This document shows, piece by piece, positions 8,937 through 16,361 of a DNA stretch of 34,165 nucleotides. Below the pieces are notes generated by a model. It saw only the letters and a list, made by a program, of their open reading frames with translations. It did not search any database and was not told the origin of the DNA. A program made the position numbers and the translations under genes. Positions within the stretch are counted from its first letter, which is position 1. Each line of letters starts with the position of its first letter. Origin of the DNA: Rhizobiaceae bacterium (GTDB lineage: Bacteria > Pseudomonadota > Alphaproteobacteria > Rhizobiales > Rhizobiaceae); assembly GCA_028279875.1 (NCBI GenBank), contig JANQMU010000006.1:1-34165 (forward strand). The letters are read 5' to 3'.

Positions 8937-10268
8937 TCAGGCGGTCTGGAGGCGTCTCGCCGGCTGGCCGGCCGGCTTTCCCTCAGAGAGCCAGGTCAGG
9001 AATTTCTGCAGGAAGACGGTGGTTGCCGGCATGAAATAGCTGCCATGATGGAAGAACGGATCCAGTGAAGTCGCAATCAATTCGCCCGGCGCGTAGGACT
9101 GGCTGTCCTGGAACATCAGGCTTTCGCCATCCCGTGTTTCGATGAGGGACTGCTGTCCGGACGACAAAGGCGCGAATGTCCCGTGCAGATGCCAGGTCGC
9201 CGCCCTTGCGTCGACATGGCTGGCCATCGGGTGCGCCGGATCGCTGATGCGCACACCGAGATCGGCGTTCCTGTCCAGCCACCACCAGAAATTGGTTTCC
9301 ATCGCATTGAACCGGATGTCCGGCAGCCAGCGGTCCGGGAAGGTCTCGCCCATGACGACAAGGCGGCCGCCGCCGTGCATGAAATCCTGCAATTGAGCCG
9401 ACAGGTTCGCCAGATAAAGCGGATTGGTGCGGCACGGGACGATCAGGGTTTCGAAGCGGCCAAGATCGGTGATCGGCACGTCCCGCAGATAGACGATGTG
9501 ATCGAAGAACCGGGCATAGGGCGCCTCGTGAATGCTGTGATGATGGTAGTAGTTCCCGGCGTCAATAATGGCGATTCCCGAACCGCCGGTTTGCGCCGGT
9601 TCCGTTTCGATTGGCCGCGCAGTTTTGTTGGCTTCCCGGCCGGCCCTGGCAGGTCCCGACCCCCGCCGCGATGTTGCCGCCAGCCAGTCCAGAAGCCGCT
9701 GTGCAAAGCCCGGATGGTCACCGGCGTCATGGGCGAAAAAACCGCAAATGTCATTTCCGGCGTGCATGAACAGGCGCCCGCCGGCTGGCCGTTCGTAAGT
9801 CCAGTCGAGCGGCCAGCGCTCGGCGCTGATGCTGTTGAGAATCACCGCCCCTTCCGGTGGCGGATTGCAGCCGCGGCCGTAAAAACCCGCAACGCCCTTG
9901 CGGTAGGTCAGCGATTCGCCGTCAACACCGGAGAAGACCGGATGATCGGCTTCCCGGTTGACGACGAGATCGGCCCGGCCGCGGCTCGGTAGCGGTTTGA
10001 AGAGGGACAGCTCCGGCACGAACCGGCGCGAAACGTGACCGCTGAACACGATGGTGCCGCCGCCCTGCAGATAGGCCTCCAGTTTTTGCGTCATGTCGGT
10101 CAGATGGATCTGATCGGCGTCGTTGCCGACGACCACCGCATCGTAGCAGGACCAGTTCAGCCGCGCGGTCTCATATTGCTGCACGGAATGCACGACATGA
10201 CCGGTCGCATGCCGCACGCCTGCCGCCGGTCCGGTCGCCACATTGGTCGGGAACAGGAATTTTCCCAT
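8937..10268 (-). CDS. Protein with two amidotransferase-like (ThuA/GAT fold) domains, function unknown
   Basis: It has 443 residues from the ATG at 10268, which puts the first predicted strand (KFLFPTNV) at residue 3. An in-frame ATG at 10301 and a TTG at 10310 are possible but lack a better SD. Two similar halves can be seen. Residues about 1-200 contain YDAVVVGNDADQIHL followed by LEAYLQGGGTIVFSGH. Residues about 235-440 contain GIAIIDAGNYYHHHS, RFETLIVPCRTNPLYL and LQDFMHGGGRLVVMGE. The 'flat sheet, then G-G-G-x-(I/L)-V-x-x-G' pattern is that of ThuA and class I glutamine-amidotransferase-like folds. No Cys-His-Glu triad was recognised. It has no signal peptide. It is divergent from the metal/peptide-type ABC locus, which suggests a shared role; this is inference. 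Confidence 0.6.
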   Translation of the reverse strand: MGKFLFPTNVATGPAAGVRHATGHVVHSVQQYETARLNWSCYDAVVVGNDADQIHLTDMTQKLEAYLQGGGTIVFSGHVSRRFVPELSLFKPLPSRGRADLVVNREADHPVFSGVDGESLTYRKGVAGFYGRGCNPPPEGAVILNSISAERWPLDWTYERPAGGRLFMHAGNDICGFFAHDAGDHPGFAQRLLDWLAATSRRGSGPARAGREANKTARPIETEPAQTGGSGIAIIDAGNYYHHHSIHEAPYARFFDHIVYLRDVPITDLGRFETLIVPCRTNPLYLANLSAQLQDFMHGGGRLVVMGETFPDRWLPDIRFNAMETNFWWWLDRNADLGVRISDPAHPMASHVDARAATWHLHGTFAPLSSGQQSLIETRDGESLMFQDSQSYAPGELIATSLDPFFHHGSYFMPATTVFLQKFLTWLSEGKPAGQPARRLQTA

Positions 10269-10329
10269 CGCCTGTCGGCCTTTCGTTCCAGGTTTCGCCA
10301 TGCGTCTCAAGCCGGTGTATTTCTAAAAC

Positions 10330-10353
10330 TTGACTATCATAATCATAATTAAT
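10330..10353. promoter_or_regulatory. A/T-rich divergent promoter region with hexamer repeats
   Basis: The only A/T-rich island in the 196-nt divergent space. TTGACT (10330-10335) resembles a -35. It is followed by ATCATA (10336-10341), ATCATA (10342-10347) and ATTAAT (10348-10353). On the minus strand these read as contiguous ATTAAT-TATGAT-TATGAT units, resembling the hexamer arrays bound by Fur-family metal regulators. A half Irr-like site TTCTAAA lies at 10321-10327. Nothing here proves metal control. Confidence 0.35.
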
Positions 10354-10464
10354 AAGCGTAAAGGGTCACCTGTGACAAGAGTGAATTTCTTCAAGGTCTG
10401 GAACCGCGGGATCGTCAAGACGACCGGTCCGGCACAACCGACCGCCAACCATGGATTGATGCTG

Positions 10465-12150
10465 ATGATGTTCAAAGGAACTTTATGTGGTCTCGCCCTT
10501 GCGGTGCTTCTCCTGTCGCCGATTGCGAATGCGATGGCCGAGGACAAAACGAAGGGTATCAACGCCAACCGCCCGCCGCTCGCCGGAATGGTCAGCAAGC
10601 AGGACAATCAGGGCCCGACCACGGCAAAGCACCTCAGGCTGGGCATATGGAACACAGCGGGCAATCTGACGACCTATACGATCGGCAACAGCTGGAACGA
10701 CTGGGTGCTGTGGCTGGTTTTCGACAAGCTGCGCGAACCGTCGCCCTATGTTGGCCAGGCCGAGGACTGGCTGGCAACGGAGATCAAGCAGGTCAGCGAT
10801 GATGCGCGCACCTGGGAAATCACCCTGCGCGAGGGCGTGAAATGGCATGACGGGACCGATTTCACGGCGGAAGATCTCGCCTTCACCTATCTCTACTACC
10901 GGGAGGGACCGGCAAACCGCTGGACCCACCACACGTCGGCCGTCCCGCGCATGGAGGAGGTCGAGGTGATCGGGCCCTACAAGGTCCGGGTGACGTCGTT
11001 GAAGCCGATGCCCAATTTCGACGCCATTACGGCGACCGACCTGCCGATCATCCAGAAGGCCCAGTGGAAGGATATAGAAAAGCCGCGGACATTTTCCGAT
11101 CTGCCGATCGGAACCGGACCCTATCGTCTCGTCGAATATGAAGCCGATCAGTATTACAAGCTTGAGGCCAATCCGCACTATTGGAAGGGCAAACCGCTGG
11201 TGGACGAACTGACCCTGGTGATGATCAAGGATCCGCAGACGATGTTCACCGCCCTCAAGACCGGAGAACTGGACGGTGCCGCGCGCAGCCTGCCGCCGGA
11301 GCTTGTTAAACAATGGGCCGACGACCCGGATATCGAGGTCGCCAGGGCGCCCAGCCTCTGGGGCACCTGGCTGGACATCAACTTCGTGCGCAAACCGTTC
11401 GACAACCGCGATCTGCGCCATGCCGTATCGCTTGCCATCGATCCCAATCCGATGCTCGAGCGCATCATGCTGGGCATGGGCAAATCCGGTTCGCACGGCT
11501 GGCCGCATGTCGACAGCTTCTGGACCCGGCCCAATCTGAGCGTCGATTACGACCCGGAACGCGCCAAGGCTCTGCTCGACGATATCGGATTCAAGGATCA
11601 GGACGGTGATGGCTTTCGTGAGAACCCGGACGGTTCAAAGCTTGACTGGGTGATCAAGGCTGCCTCCAACCGGCCGCTGTTGATGCGGGCTGCCGAAATG
11701 TCGGCGAACCAACTCAAGGATGTCGGCATCAAGTCCCATGTGGTGACGGTCGATCCGGCGACTTTCTCGGCGCTGTGGCGAACCCGTGAATTCGATCTGC
11801 GCGTCGCCGACATCACGCCGCATGGCATCGCCGACCAGGACATGGTCATCATCATCTACAATGGCGACAAGCGCCGCCGGATCGTTGAAGAGCCGGAGAA
11901 GGATGCGATCGTCGACCGCTGGCTGGATGCGCAGACCCGCGAGGACCGCCTGCAGATAAGCTACGAGCTGCAGGAATATGAGGCCAAATACCCCAATCGG
12001 GTCATGCTTTGGTATCCCGACGGCCTGTTCGCCTATCGCTGGCAGTCCTACGACAATTACGCCTCGTCGGCCGGCTACGGCATCTTCCACAAATACTCCT
12101 TCCTGCCGCGCCCGCAACGGGTCGGCACCGTGGAAGAACTGGTCAACTAG
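10465..12150 (+). CDS. ABC transporter substrate-binding protein, peptide/nickel type (SBP_bac_5)
   Basis: Periplasmic receptor, 561 residues from ATG 10465. The start is chosen because it gives a clean Sec signal peptide, MMFKGTLCGLALAVLLLSP followed by IANAMA, with cleavage near residue 25. A GTG at 10372 with AAGGGT before it is an alternative that would add 31 residues. The mature part shows the family landmarks: DARTWEITLREGVKWHDGTDFTAEDLAFTY, PIGTGPYRLVEYE, and FDNRDLRHAVSLAIDPNPM. The family binds oligopeptides, nickel or metal chelates, opines or sugars, so the ligand is not determined. It heads an operon with a DppB-like permease, a fused permease/ATPase and a HupE-like protein. Confidence 0.85.
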   Translation: MMFKGTLCGLALAVLLLSPIANAMAEDKTKGINANRPPLAGMVSKQDNQGPTTAKHLRLGIWNTAGNLTTYTIGNSWNDWVLWLVFDKLREPSPYVGQAEDWLATEIKQVSDDARTWEITLREGVKWHDGTDFTAEDLAFTYLYYREGPANRWTHHTSAVPRMEEVEVIGPYKVRVTSLKPMPNFDAITATDLPIIQKAQWKDIEKPRTFSDLPIGTGPYRLVEYEADQYYKLEANPHYWKGKPLVDELTLVMIKDPQTMFTALKTGELDGAARSLPPELVKQWADDPDIEVARAPSLWGTWLDINFVRKPFDNRDLRHAVSLAIDPNPMLERIMLGMGKSGSHGWPHVDSFWTRPNLSVDYDPERAKALLDDIGFKDQDGDGFRENPDGSKLDWVIKAASNRPLLMRAAEMSANQLKDVGIKSHVVTVDPATFSALWRTREFDLRVADITPHGIADQDMVIIIYNGDKRRRIVEEPEKDAIVDRWLDAQTREDRLQISYELQEYEAKYPNRVMLWYPDGLFAYRWQSYDNYASSAGYGIFHKYSFLPRPQRVGTVEELVN

Positions 12151-12167
12151 CACCGTCAACAGGTTCT

Positions 12168-12186
12168 CCCGCACGCGCTGTGCGGG
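12168..12186 (+). repeat. Hairpin between binding-protein gene and FmdE-like gene
   Basis: A perfect 7-bp stem, CCCGCAC (12168-12174)/GTGCGGG (12180-12186), with a 5-nt loop. The right arm touches the G-rich SD of the next gene (GGGGGAG, 12185-12191). It could therefore protect the 3' end of the receptor mRNA and also limit translation of the downstream gene. There is no T-run. Confidence 0.5.
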
Positions 12187-12196
12187 GGGAGCCTTC

Positions 12197-12745
12197 ATGA
12201 AACCGTGGCTCGGGATTTGGAGAACTGCAGTGGCACAGCAGGTTTTGACCGTTTACGAAAATGGTAGGCAGATCGACTACAGCTTTGCCGATCTGATGAA
12301 GTATCACGGGCCTTCATTTCCCGGTGGTGTCGCCCACGCCTTCAAGGTCATGGAACGGGCCTTTCCGCTGCTGGCACCGGACGGTTATCTGGAACGCCGC
12401 GAGATCGAGATCGACACCAGCTTTCGCGGGCCGGGTGGTCGCGATGCCTTCGAGATGGTCACACGGGTGGTCAGCCGCGAGGAATACCATGTCGATCCCG
12501 GATTGGGGGAACGCTGGGCCGACGGCACCCACCGAGAAAACTATTTCTTTCGCTTGAAATATCGCGGCAGCGAGGTCGAACTGATCATTGAACCCGGTCA
12601 TATCCGCGACGAGTTCTACCGGCTTGGAGCGAAGAAGGAGCGGACGGTCGACGAAGACATCCACCTCAACTGGCTCAAACAGGAAATGACCGATTGGCTG
12701 ATGGCCCTCGACGCGCGCGCCGTCTACGCCCCGGTGGAGCGCTGA
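12197..12745 (+). CDS. Uncharacterised protein, distantly FmdE-like
   Basis: 182 residues from the ATG at 12197, which follows GGGGGAG. A GTG at 12230 with its own GGAG is an alternative that removes 11 residues. The segment LMKYHGPSFPGGVAHAFKVM (32-51), then RGPGGRDAFEMVTR, resembles the FmdE pattern 'HGH..PG...G' followed by a ligand motif and D-A-x-x-x-V-T. FmdE-type domains occur with molybdenum/tungsten enzymes and as stand-alone metal-associated proteins. The similarity was judged by eye and is weak. No signal peptide or membrane segment is seen. It is rich in charged residues, and sits between the receptor and permease genes of an ABC importer, where a protein that handles the imported ligand would be plausible. 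Confidence 0.6.
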   Translation: MKPWLGIWRTAVAQQVLTVYENGRQIDYSFADLMKYHGPSFPGGVAHAFKVMERAFPLLAPDGYLERREIEIDTSFRGPGGRDAFEMVTRVVSREEYHVDPGLGERWADGTHRENYFFRLKYRGSEVELIIEPGHIRDEFYRLGAKKERTVDEDIHLNWLKQEMTDWLMALDARAVYAPVER

Positions 12746-12750
12746 GGACG

Positions 12751-13737
12751 GTGCGATTCGGCCTCAACTATTATCTGCGGCTGTTTTTCCAGTACGGCAT
12801 CACGCTTCTTGCCGCCCTGACCATCAATTTCACATTGCCGCGTATCGCTCCCGGCGATCCGCTCGACTATCTGCTGGGCGAAGATGTCCTCGGTGCCATG
12901 TCCGAGGCCGAGAAACAGGCGGTGCTGGCGGACTACGGTCTCGATCTGCCGATCATCGCCCAGTACGGCCACTATCTGGCCGGGCTTTTTCGCGGTGATT
13001 TCGGCGATTCCGTGCTTTTGGGGCAGCCGGTCTGGGATGCGGTCATCAGCCGGTTGCCCTGGACTTTACTGCTGACCGGCGGCGCGCTGGTCTTCAGCAC
13101 CCTGGTCGGCGCCGGTCTCGGCGTCGCGGCGGCCTGGCGCCGCGGCAAGGCCTTCGATGCGGCAACGCTCGGTTCGGTCCTGCTGGCTGGCTCCATGCCG
13201 CCCTTCTGGCTGGCGATGCTGCTGATCATCCTGTTTTCAACGACCCTGCACTGGCTGCCATCCTTCGGCGCCTTCGGACTCGGGACCGCCCCCTGGTCGG
13301 TGGACTGGCTCATCGGCGTTGCTGAACGGCTTGTCATGCCGGTTCTGTCGCTGGGGCTCGTGCAATTGGCCAGCGTGCTGCTGATCGCCCGGTCGTCCAT
13401 GCTTTTGACGCTCGAACAGGACTACATCATGTTCGCCCGCGCCAACGGGTTTGCCGAATGGCGGGTCTTCTTTCGCCACGCCTTCCGCAATGCACTGCTG
13501 CCACTCTACACCAATGTGATGATGGGCCTTGGCGGCCTGGTCGGCGGCGCCCTGGTGGTCGAGACGGTGTTCAACTATCCCGGCCTCGGCAGTTTGATCG
13601 TCAACGGCGTAATGGCCCGCGACTACAATCTGCTGCAGGGCATCTTCATCATCACCACGATCAGCATCATCGTCGCCAATCTGCTGACCGATCTGTTCTA
13701 TCCGCTCATTGATCCCAGGACCCGCCGCACGGCCTGA
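12751..13737 (+). CDS. ABC transporter permease, DppB/NikB type
   Basis: Inner-membrane permease, 328 residues from the GTG at 12751. This start has AGGA just upstream, 5 nt after the preceding stop, and yields VRFGLNYYLRLFFQYGITLL, the usual first membrane segment. INFTLPRIAPGDPLDYLLG and LGLDLPIIAQY-like YGLDLPIIAQYGHYLAGLFRGDFGDS are conserved DppB landmarks. The EAA loop reads LEQDYIMFARANGFAEWRVFFRHAFRNALLP. VVETVFNYPGLGSLIVNGVMARDYNLLQG closes the family signature. It pairs with the permease part of the fusion protein encoded 23 nt downstream. Confidence 0.92.
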   Translation: MRFGLNYYLRLFFQYGITLLAALTINFTLPRIAPGDPLDYLLGEDVLGAMSEAEKQAVLADYGLDLPIIAQYGHYLAGLFRGDFGDSVLLGQPVWDAVISRLPWTLLLTGGALVFSTLVGAGLGVAAAWRRGKAFDAATLGSVLLAGSMPPFWLAMLLIILFSTTLHWLPSFGAFGLGTAPWSVDWLIGVAERLVMPVLSLGLVQLASVLLIARSSMLLTLEQDYIMFARANGFAEWRVFFRHAFRNALLPLYTNVMMGLGGLVGGALVVETVFNYPGLGSLIVNGVMARDYNLLQGIFIITTISIIVANLLTDLFYPLIDPRTRRTA

Positions 13738-13760
13738 CGGTTGCGTGCCGGGAGGCGCAA

Positions 13761-16343
13761 ATGTCAGATATCAAGCCTTCAGTTTCGCCCGTCTTGAGAG
13801 CCTGGCAGGCTGTCTTCCAGTCGCCGCGCGCATTCACCGGCAAGATACAGATTCTCGGCCTCCTGATGCTGGGTGTCATCATCACCCTCGCCGTATTGGC
13901 GCCTCTTTTCACCCTCTACGGTCCCAAGGAACTGGCGTGCGAGCCGTTTGAGACGCCGTCGCGGGCGCACTGGCTCGGCTGCAACGATGTCGGGCAGGAT
14001 CTCTGGTCGCAACTGCTCTACGGGGCGCGGGTCTCGCTGTTCGTCGGGATCGCCGTGGCGGCCGTGTCCACGCTGATCGCCACGGTTCTGGCGCTGACGG
14101 CCGGCTTCATGGCGGGCGGTGCCCTGTCGGGCGGCGGGGCGGGCGCCGGCAGCTGGATCGACCGGCTGATCATGAGGACCGTGGATGTGGTCCTTTCGCT
14201 GCCCTTCCTGCCGCTGGTCATTGTGCTCGGCGTCTATTTCGGCGCCTCGGTGCAGACCCAGATCCTGGTCATCACCTTGGTTCTGTGGGCGCAGCCGGTG
14301 CGCGAACTGCGCGCCCAGGTCCTGTCCATCCGCGCCGCCGGCTTTGTCGAGGCCTCGCGATCCATGGGCGCCGGCGGCAGGTTTATCGGCCTGCGCCATA
14401 TCCTGCCCGAACTGGCGCCGCTGATCGTCCCGCAATTCGTCCGCATTGCCCACGCCGCCATCCTGGTCGAAGCATCGCTGAGCTTCCTCGGTCTCGGCGA
14501 TCCGCTGCAGAACAGCTGGGGCAGCACCCTGTTTCACGCCAATGCCAGGGCGGCATTCCTGACCGGATCCTGGACCTACTGGATCCTGCCGCCCGGCCTG
14601 GCGATCGCCTATTCGGTTCTGGCGTTTGCCTTTGTCGGATACGGGTTTGACGCTTCGCTCACGTCACCGGCCAAATCAGCGAAGCGGCGTGCGCCCAAGC
14701 GATCGTCCGGGACCGTGCCGAGCACGACCGATGGAACGGCGCCATTCCTGTCGATCCGCAATCTGACGATCGACTATCCGAGCGGTGATGATGCGGTCCA
14801 CGCCGTGCGCGGTCTCGACCTCGACATTCAAAAGGGCACGCTTGTCGGGCTGGTCGGCGAATCGGGTTGCGGAAAGACGACGGTCGCGATGGCGATCCTG
14901 CAACTGCTGCGACAGCCGGCGCAGATCGTCGCCGGCAGCATCCGGCTGGAGCGGACCCATCTGCTTTCCCAGACCCCGAAGGAACTGCGCCACATAAGGC
15001 GGTCGACATTGGGGCTCATTCCGCAAAGCGCCATGAACGCGCTCAATCCCGTGCTCACTATCGGCGGACATCTGGAAGAGGTTCTCGGCCTCAACCCCGA
15101 ACACAGCCGGCATGAACGACGGACACTGGCGGTGGACTGGATCACAAAAGTCGGGCTCGAGGAGCGGCATCTCGCCGCCTATCCGCATGAGCTTTCCGGC
15201 GGAATGCGGCAGCGCGCGGTGATCGCCATTGCCCTTTGCAGCACCCCGAAACTGGTCATCGCCGACGAACCGACGACCGGGCTGGACGTGCTGGTTCAGG
15301 ACGAGATCATGCAGTTGCTTTTACACCTGAAGCGCGAACTCGGCCTGACGATCCTCTTCATCACCCACAATCTGCCGCTGATCCTGCGCCATTGCGACCG
15401 CATCGCGGTGATGCGGAACGGTGTCATCGTCGAAGAGGGACGGCCGGACGGCATCCGGGCGAAGCCGGAACATGAGCACACGCGGGCATTGTTCGACAAT
15501 CTGCCGGCGATCGGCAGCAGGAAGGACCGCTGTCCGGATCGCCGGGGAACCGCGGACCAGCCGCTCCTGGAATTGCGGGCCGTCAGCAAGAGCTTCAGAT
15601 CGGCGGCCGGTGTCCGGTTTCTCTCCCGCCGCGGCAAATCCGTAGTCGCGGTCAAGAATATATCATTTGCCCTGAAACCCGGCGAGACCCTCGGTCTCGT
15701 CGGCGAAAGCGGCGCCGGAAAATCGACCATCGCCCGGCTCATCACCGGGATGATCGCGCCCGACTCAGGTGACATTCTCTTCAGGGGCCGGCCCTTGCAG
15801 GGTTTGTCAAAACAGGCGCGAAAGGATCGCCAGCGGGCCGTCCACATGGTGTTCCAGGATCCCTATCAGAGCCTCAACAACCGGATGAGCGTGGCCGATC
15901 TGATTGCCGAGCCGCTGGTCATTCATGGTCGTGAAAGCCGGTCGAGCCTGCGCCCGCAAATCAGGACGGCGCTTGAGGCGGTCCGGCTGCCGGCCGATGA
16001 CGCGTTCCTTCTGCGACGTCCCGTCACCCTGTCGGGCGGCCAGCGCCAGCGTGTCGCGCTGGCGCGCGCCATCATCATCCGGCCGGAACTGATCATTGCC
16101 GACGAGCCGACATCGATGCTCGACCAGTCGATCCGCATGGGCGTCATGGAGGTCATGGAGGACCTCCGCAGGAATTTCGGCATCGCCTTTCTGCTGATCA
16201 CCCATGACGTGGCGCTGGCGCAATATTTCTGTGACCGGCTGATGGTGCTTCGCCATGGTCAACTGGTGGAAGCCGGAACGACCGAGCAACTCATCCAGTT
16301 TCCCAAAAAACCCTATACGCGGGCGCTGATCGCTGCCGCATAA
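13761..16343 (+). CDS. Fused ABC transporter permease (DppC type) and two ATPase domains (DppD + DppF type)
   Basis: A single 860-residue frame holds three subunits that are normally separate. Residues about 1-305 are a DppC-like permease (ARVSLFVGIAVAAVSTLIA, VLSIRAAGFVEASRSMGA as EAA loop, ILVEASLSFLGLGDPLQNSWG). Residues about 328-580 are the first ATPase: Walker A GESGCGKT 366-373, signature LSGGMRQR 478-485, Walker B LVIADEPTTGLD. Residues about 600-860 are the second ATPase: GESGAGKS 648-655, LSGGQRQR 757-764, LIIADEPTSMLD. Linkers are polar and Pro/Ser-rich (AKRRAPKRSSGTVPSTTD). GGGAGG precedes the ATG. With the upstream DppB-like permease it would form a complete importer from two membrane polypeptides. 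Confidence 0.93.
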   Translation: MSDIKPSVSPVLRAWQAVFQSPRAFTGKIQILGLLMLGVIITLAVLAPLFTLYGPKELACEPFETPSRAHWLGCNDVGQDLWSQLLYGARVSLFVGIAVAAVSTLIATVLALTAGFMAGGALSGGGAGAGSWIDRLIMRTVDVVLSLPFLPLVIVLGVYFGASVQTQILVITLVLWAQPVRELRAQVLSIRAAGFVEASRSMGAGGRFIGLRHILPELAPLIVPQFVRIAHAAILVEASLSFLGLGDPLQNSWGSTLFHANARAAFLTGSWTYWILPPGLAIAYSVLAFAFVGYGFDASLTSPAKSAKRRAPKRSSGTVPSTTDGTAPFLSIRNLTIDYPSGDDAVHAVRGLDLDIQKGTLVGLVGESGCGKTTVAMAILQLLRQPAQIVAGSIRLERTHLLSQTPKELRHIRRSTLGLIPQSAMNALNPVLTIGGHLEEVLGLNPEHSRHERRTLAVDWITKVGLEERHLAAYPHELSGGMRQRAVIAIALCSTPKLVIADEPTTGLDVLVQDEIMQLLLHLKRELGLTILFITHNLPLILRHCDRIAVMRNGVIVEEGRPDGIRAKPEHEHTRALFDNLPAIGSRKDRCPDRRGTADQPLLELRAVSKSFRSAAGVRFLSRRGKSVVAVKNISFALKPGETLGLVGESGAGKSTIARLITGMIAPDSGDILFRGRPLQGLSKQARKDRQRAVHMVFQDPYQSLNNRMSVADLIAEPLVIHGRESRSSLRPQIRTALEAVRLPADDAFLLRRPVTLSGGQRQRVALARAIIIRPELIIADEPTSMLDQSIRMGVMEVMEDLRRNFGIAFLLITHDVALAQYFCDRLMVLRHGQLVEAGTTEQLIQFPKKPYTRALIAAA

Positions 16344-16361
16344 CCGACCGGAAGAAATGAC

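Noticed and set aside
10269..10464. Cobalamin riboswitch upstream of the importer/HupE operon
   Set aside because: The space is too short and no conserved B12-box-like sequence was found.
10465..16343. Naming the ABC importer NikABCDE
   Set aside because: The receptor family covers peptides, opines, sugars and metals. No nickel-specific residues could be identified, and nickel remains only a hypothesis from context.
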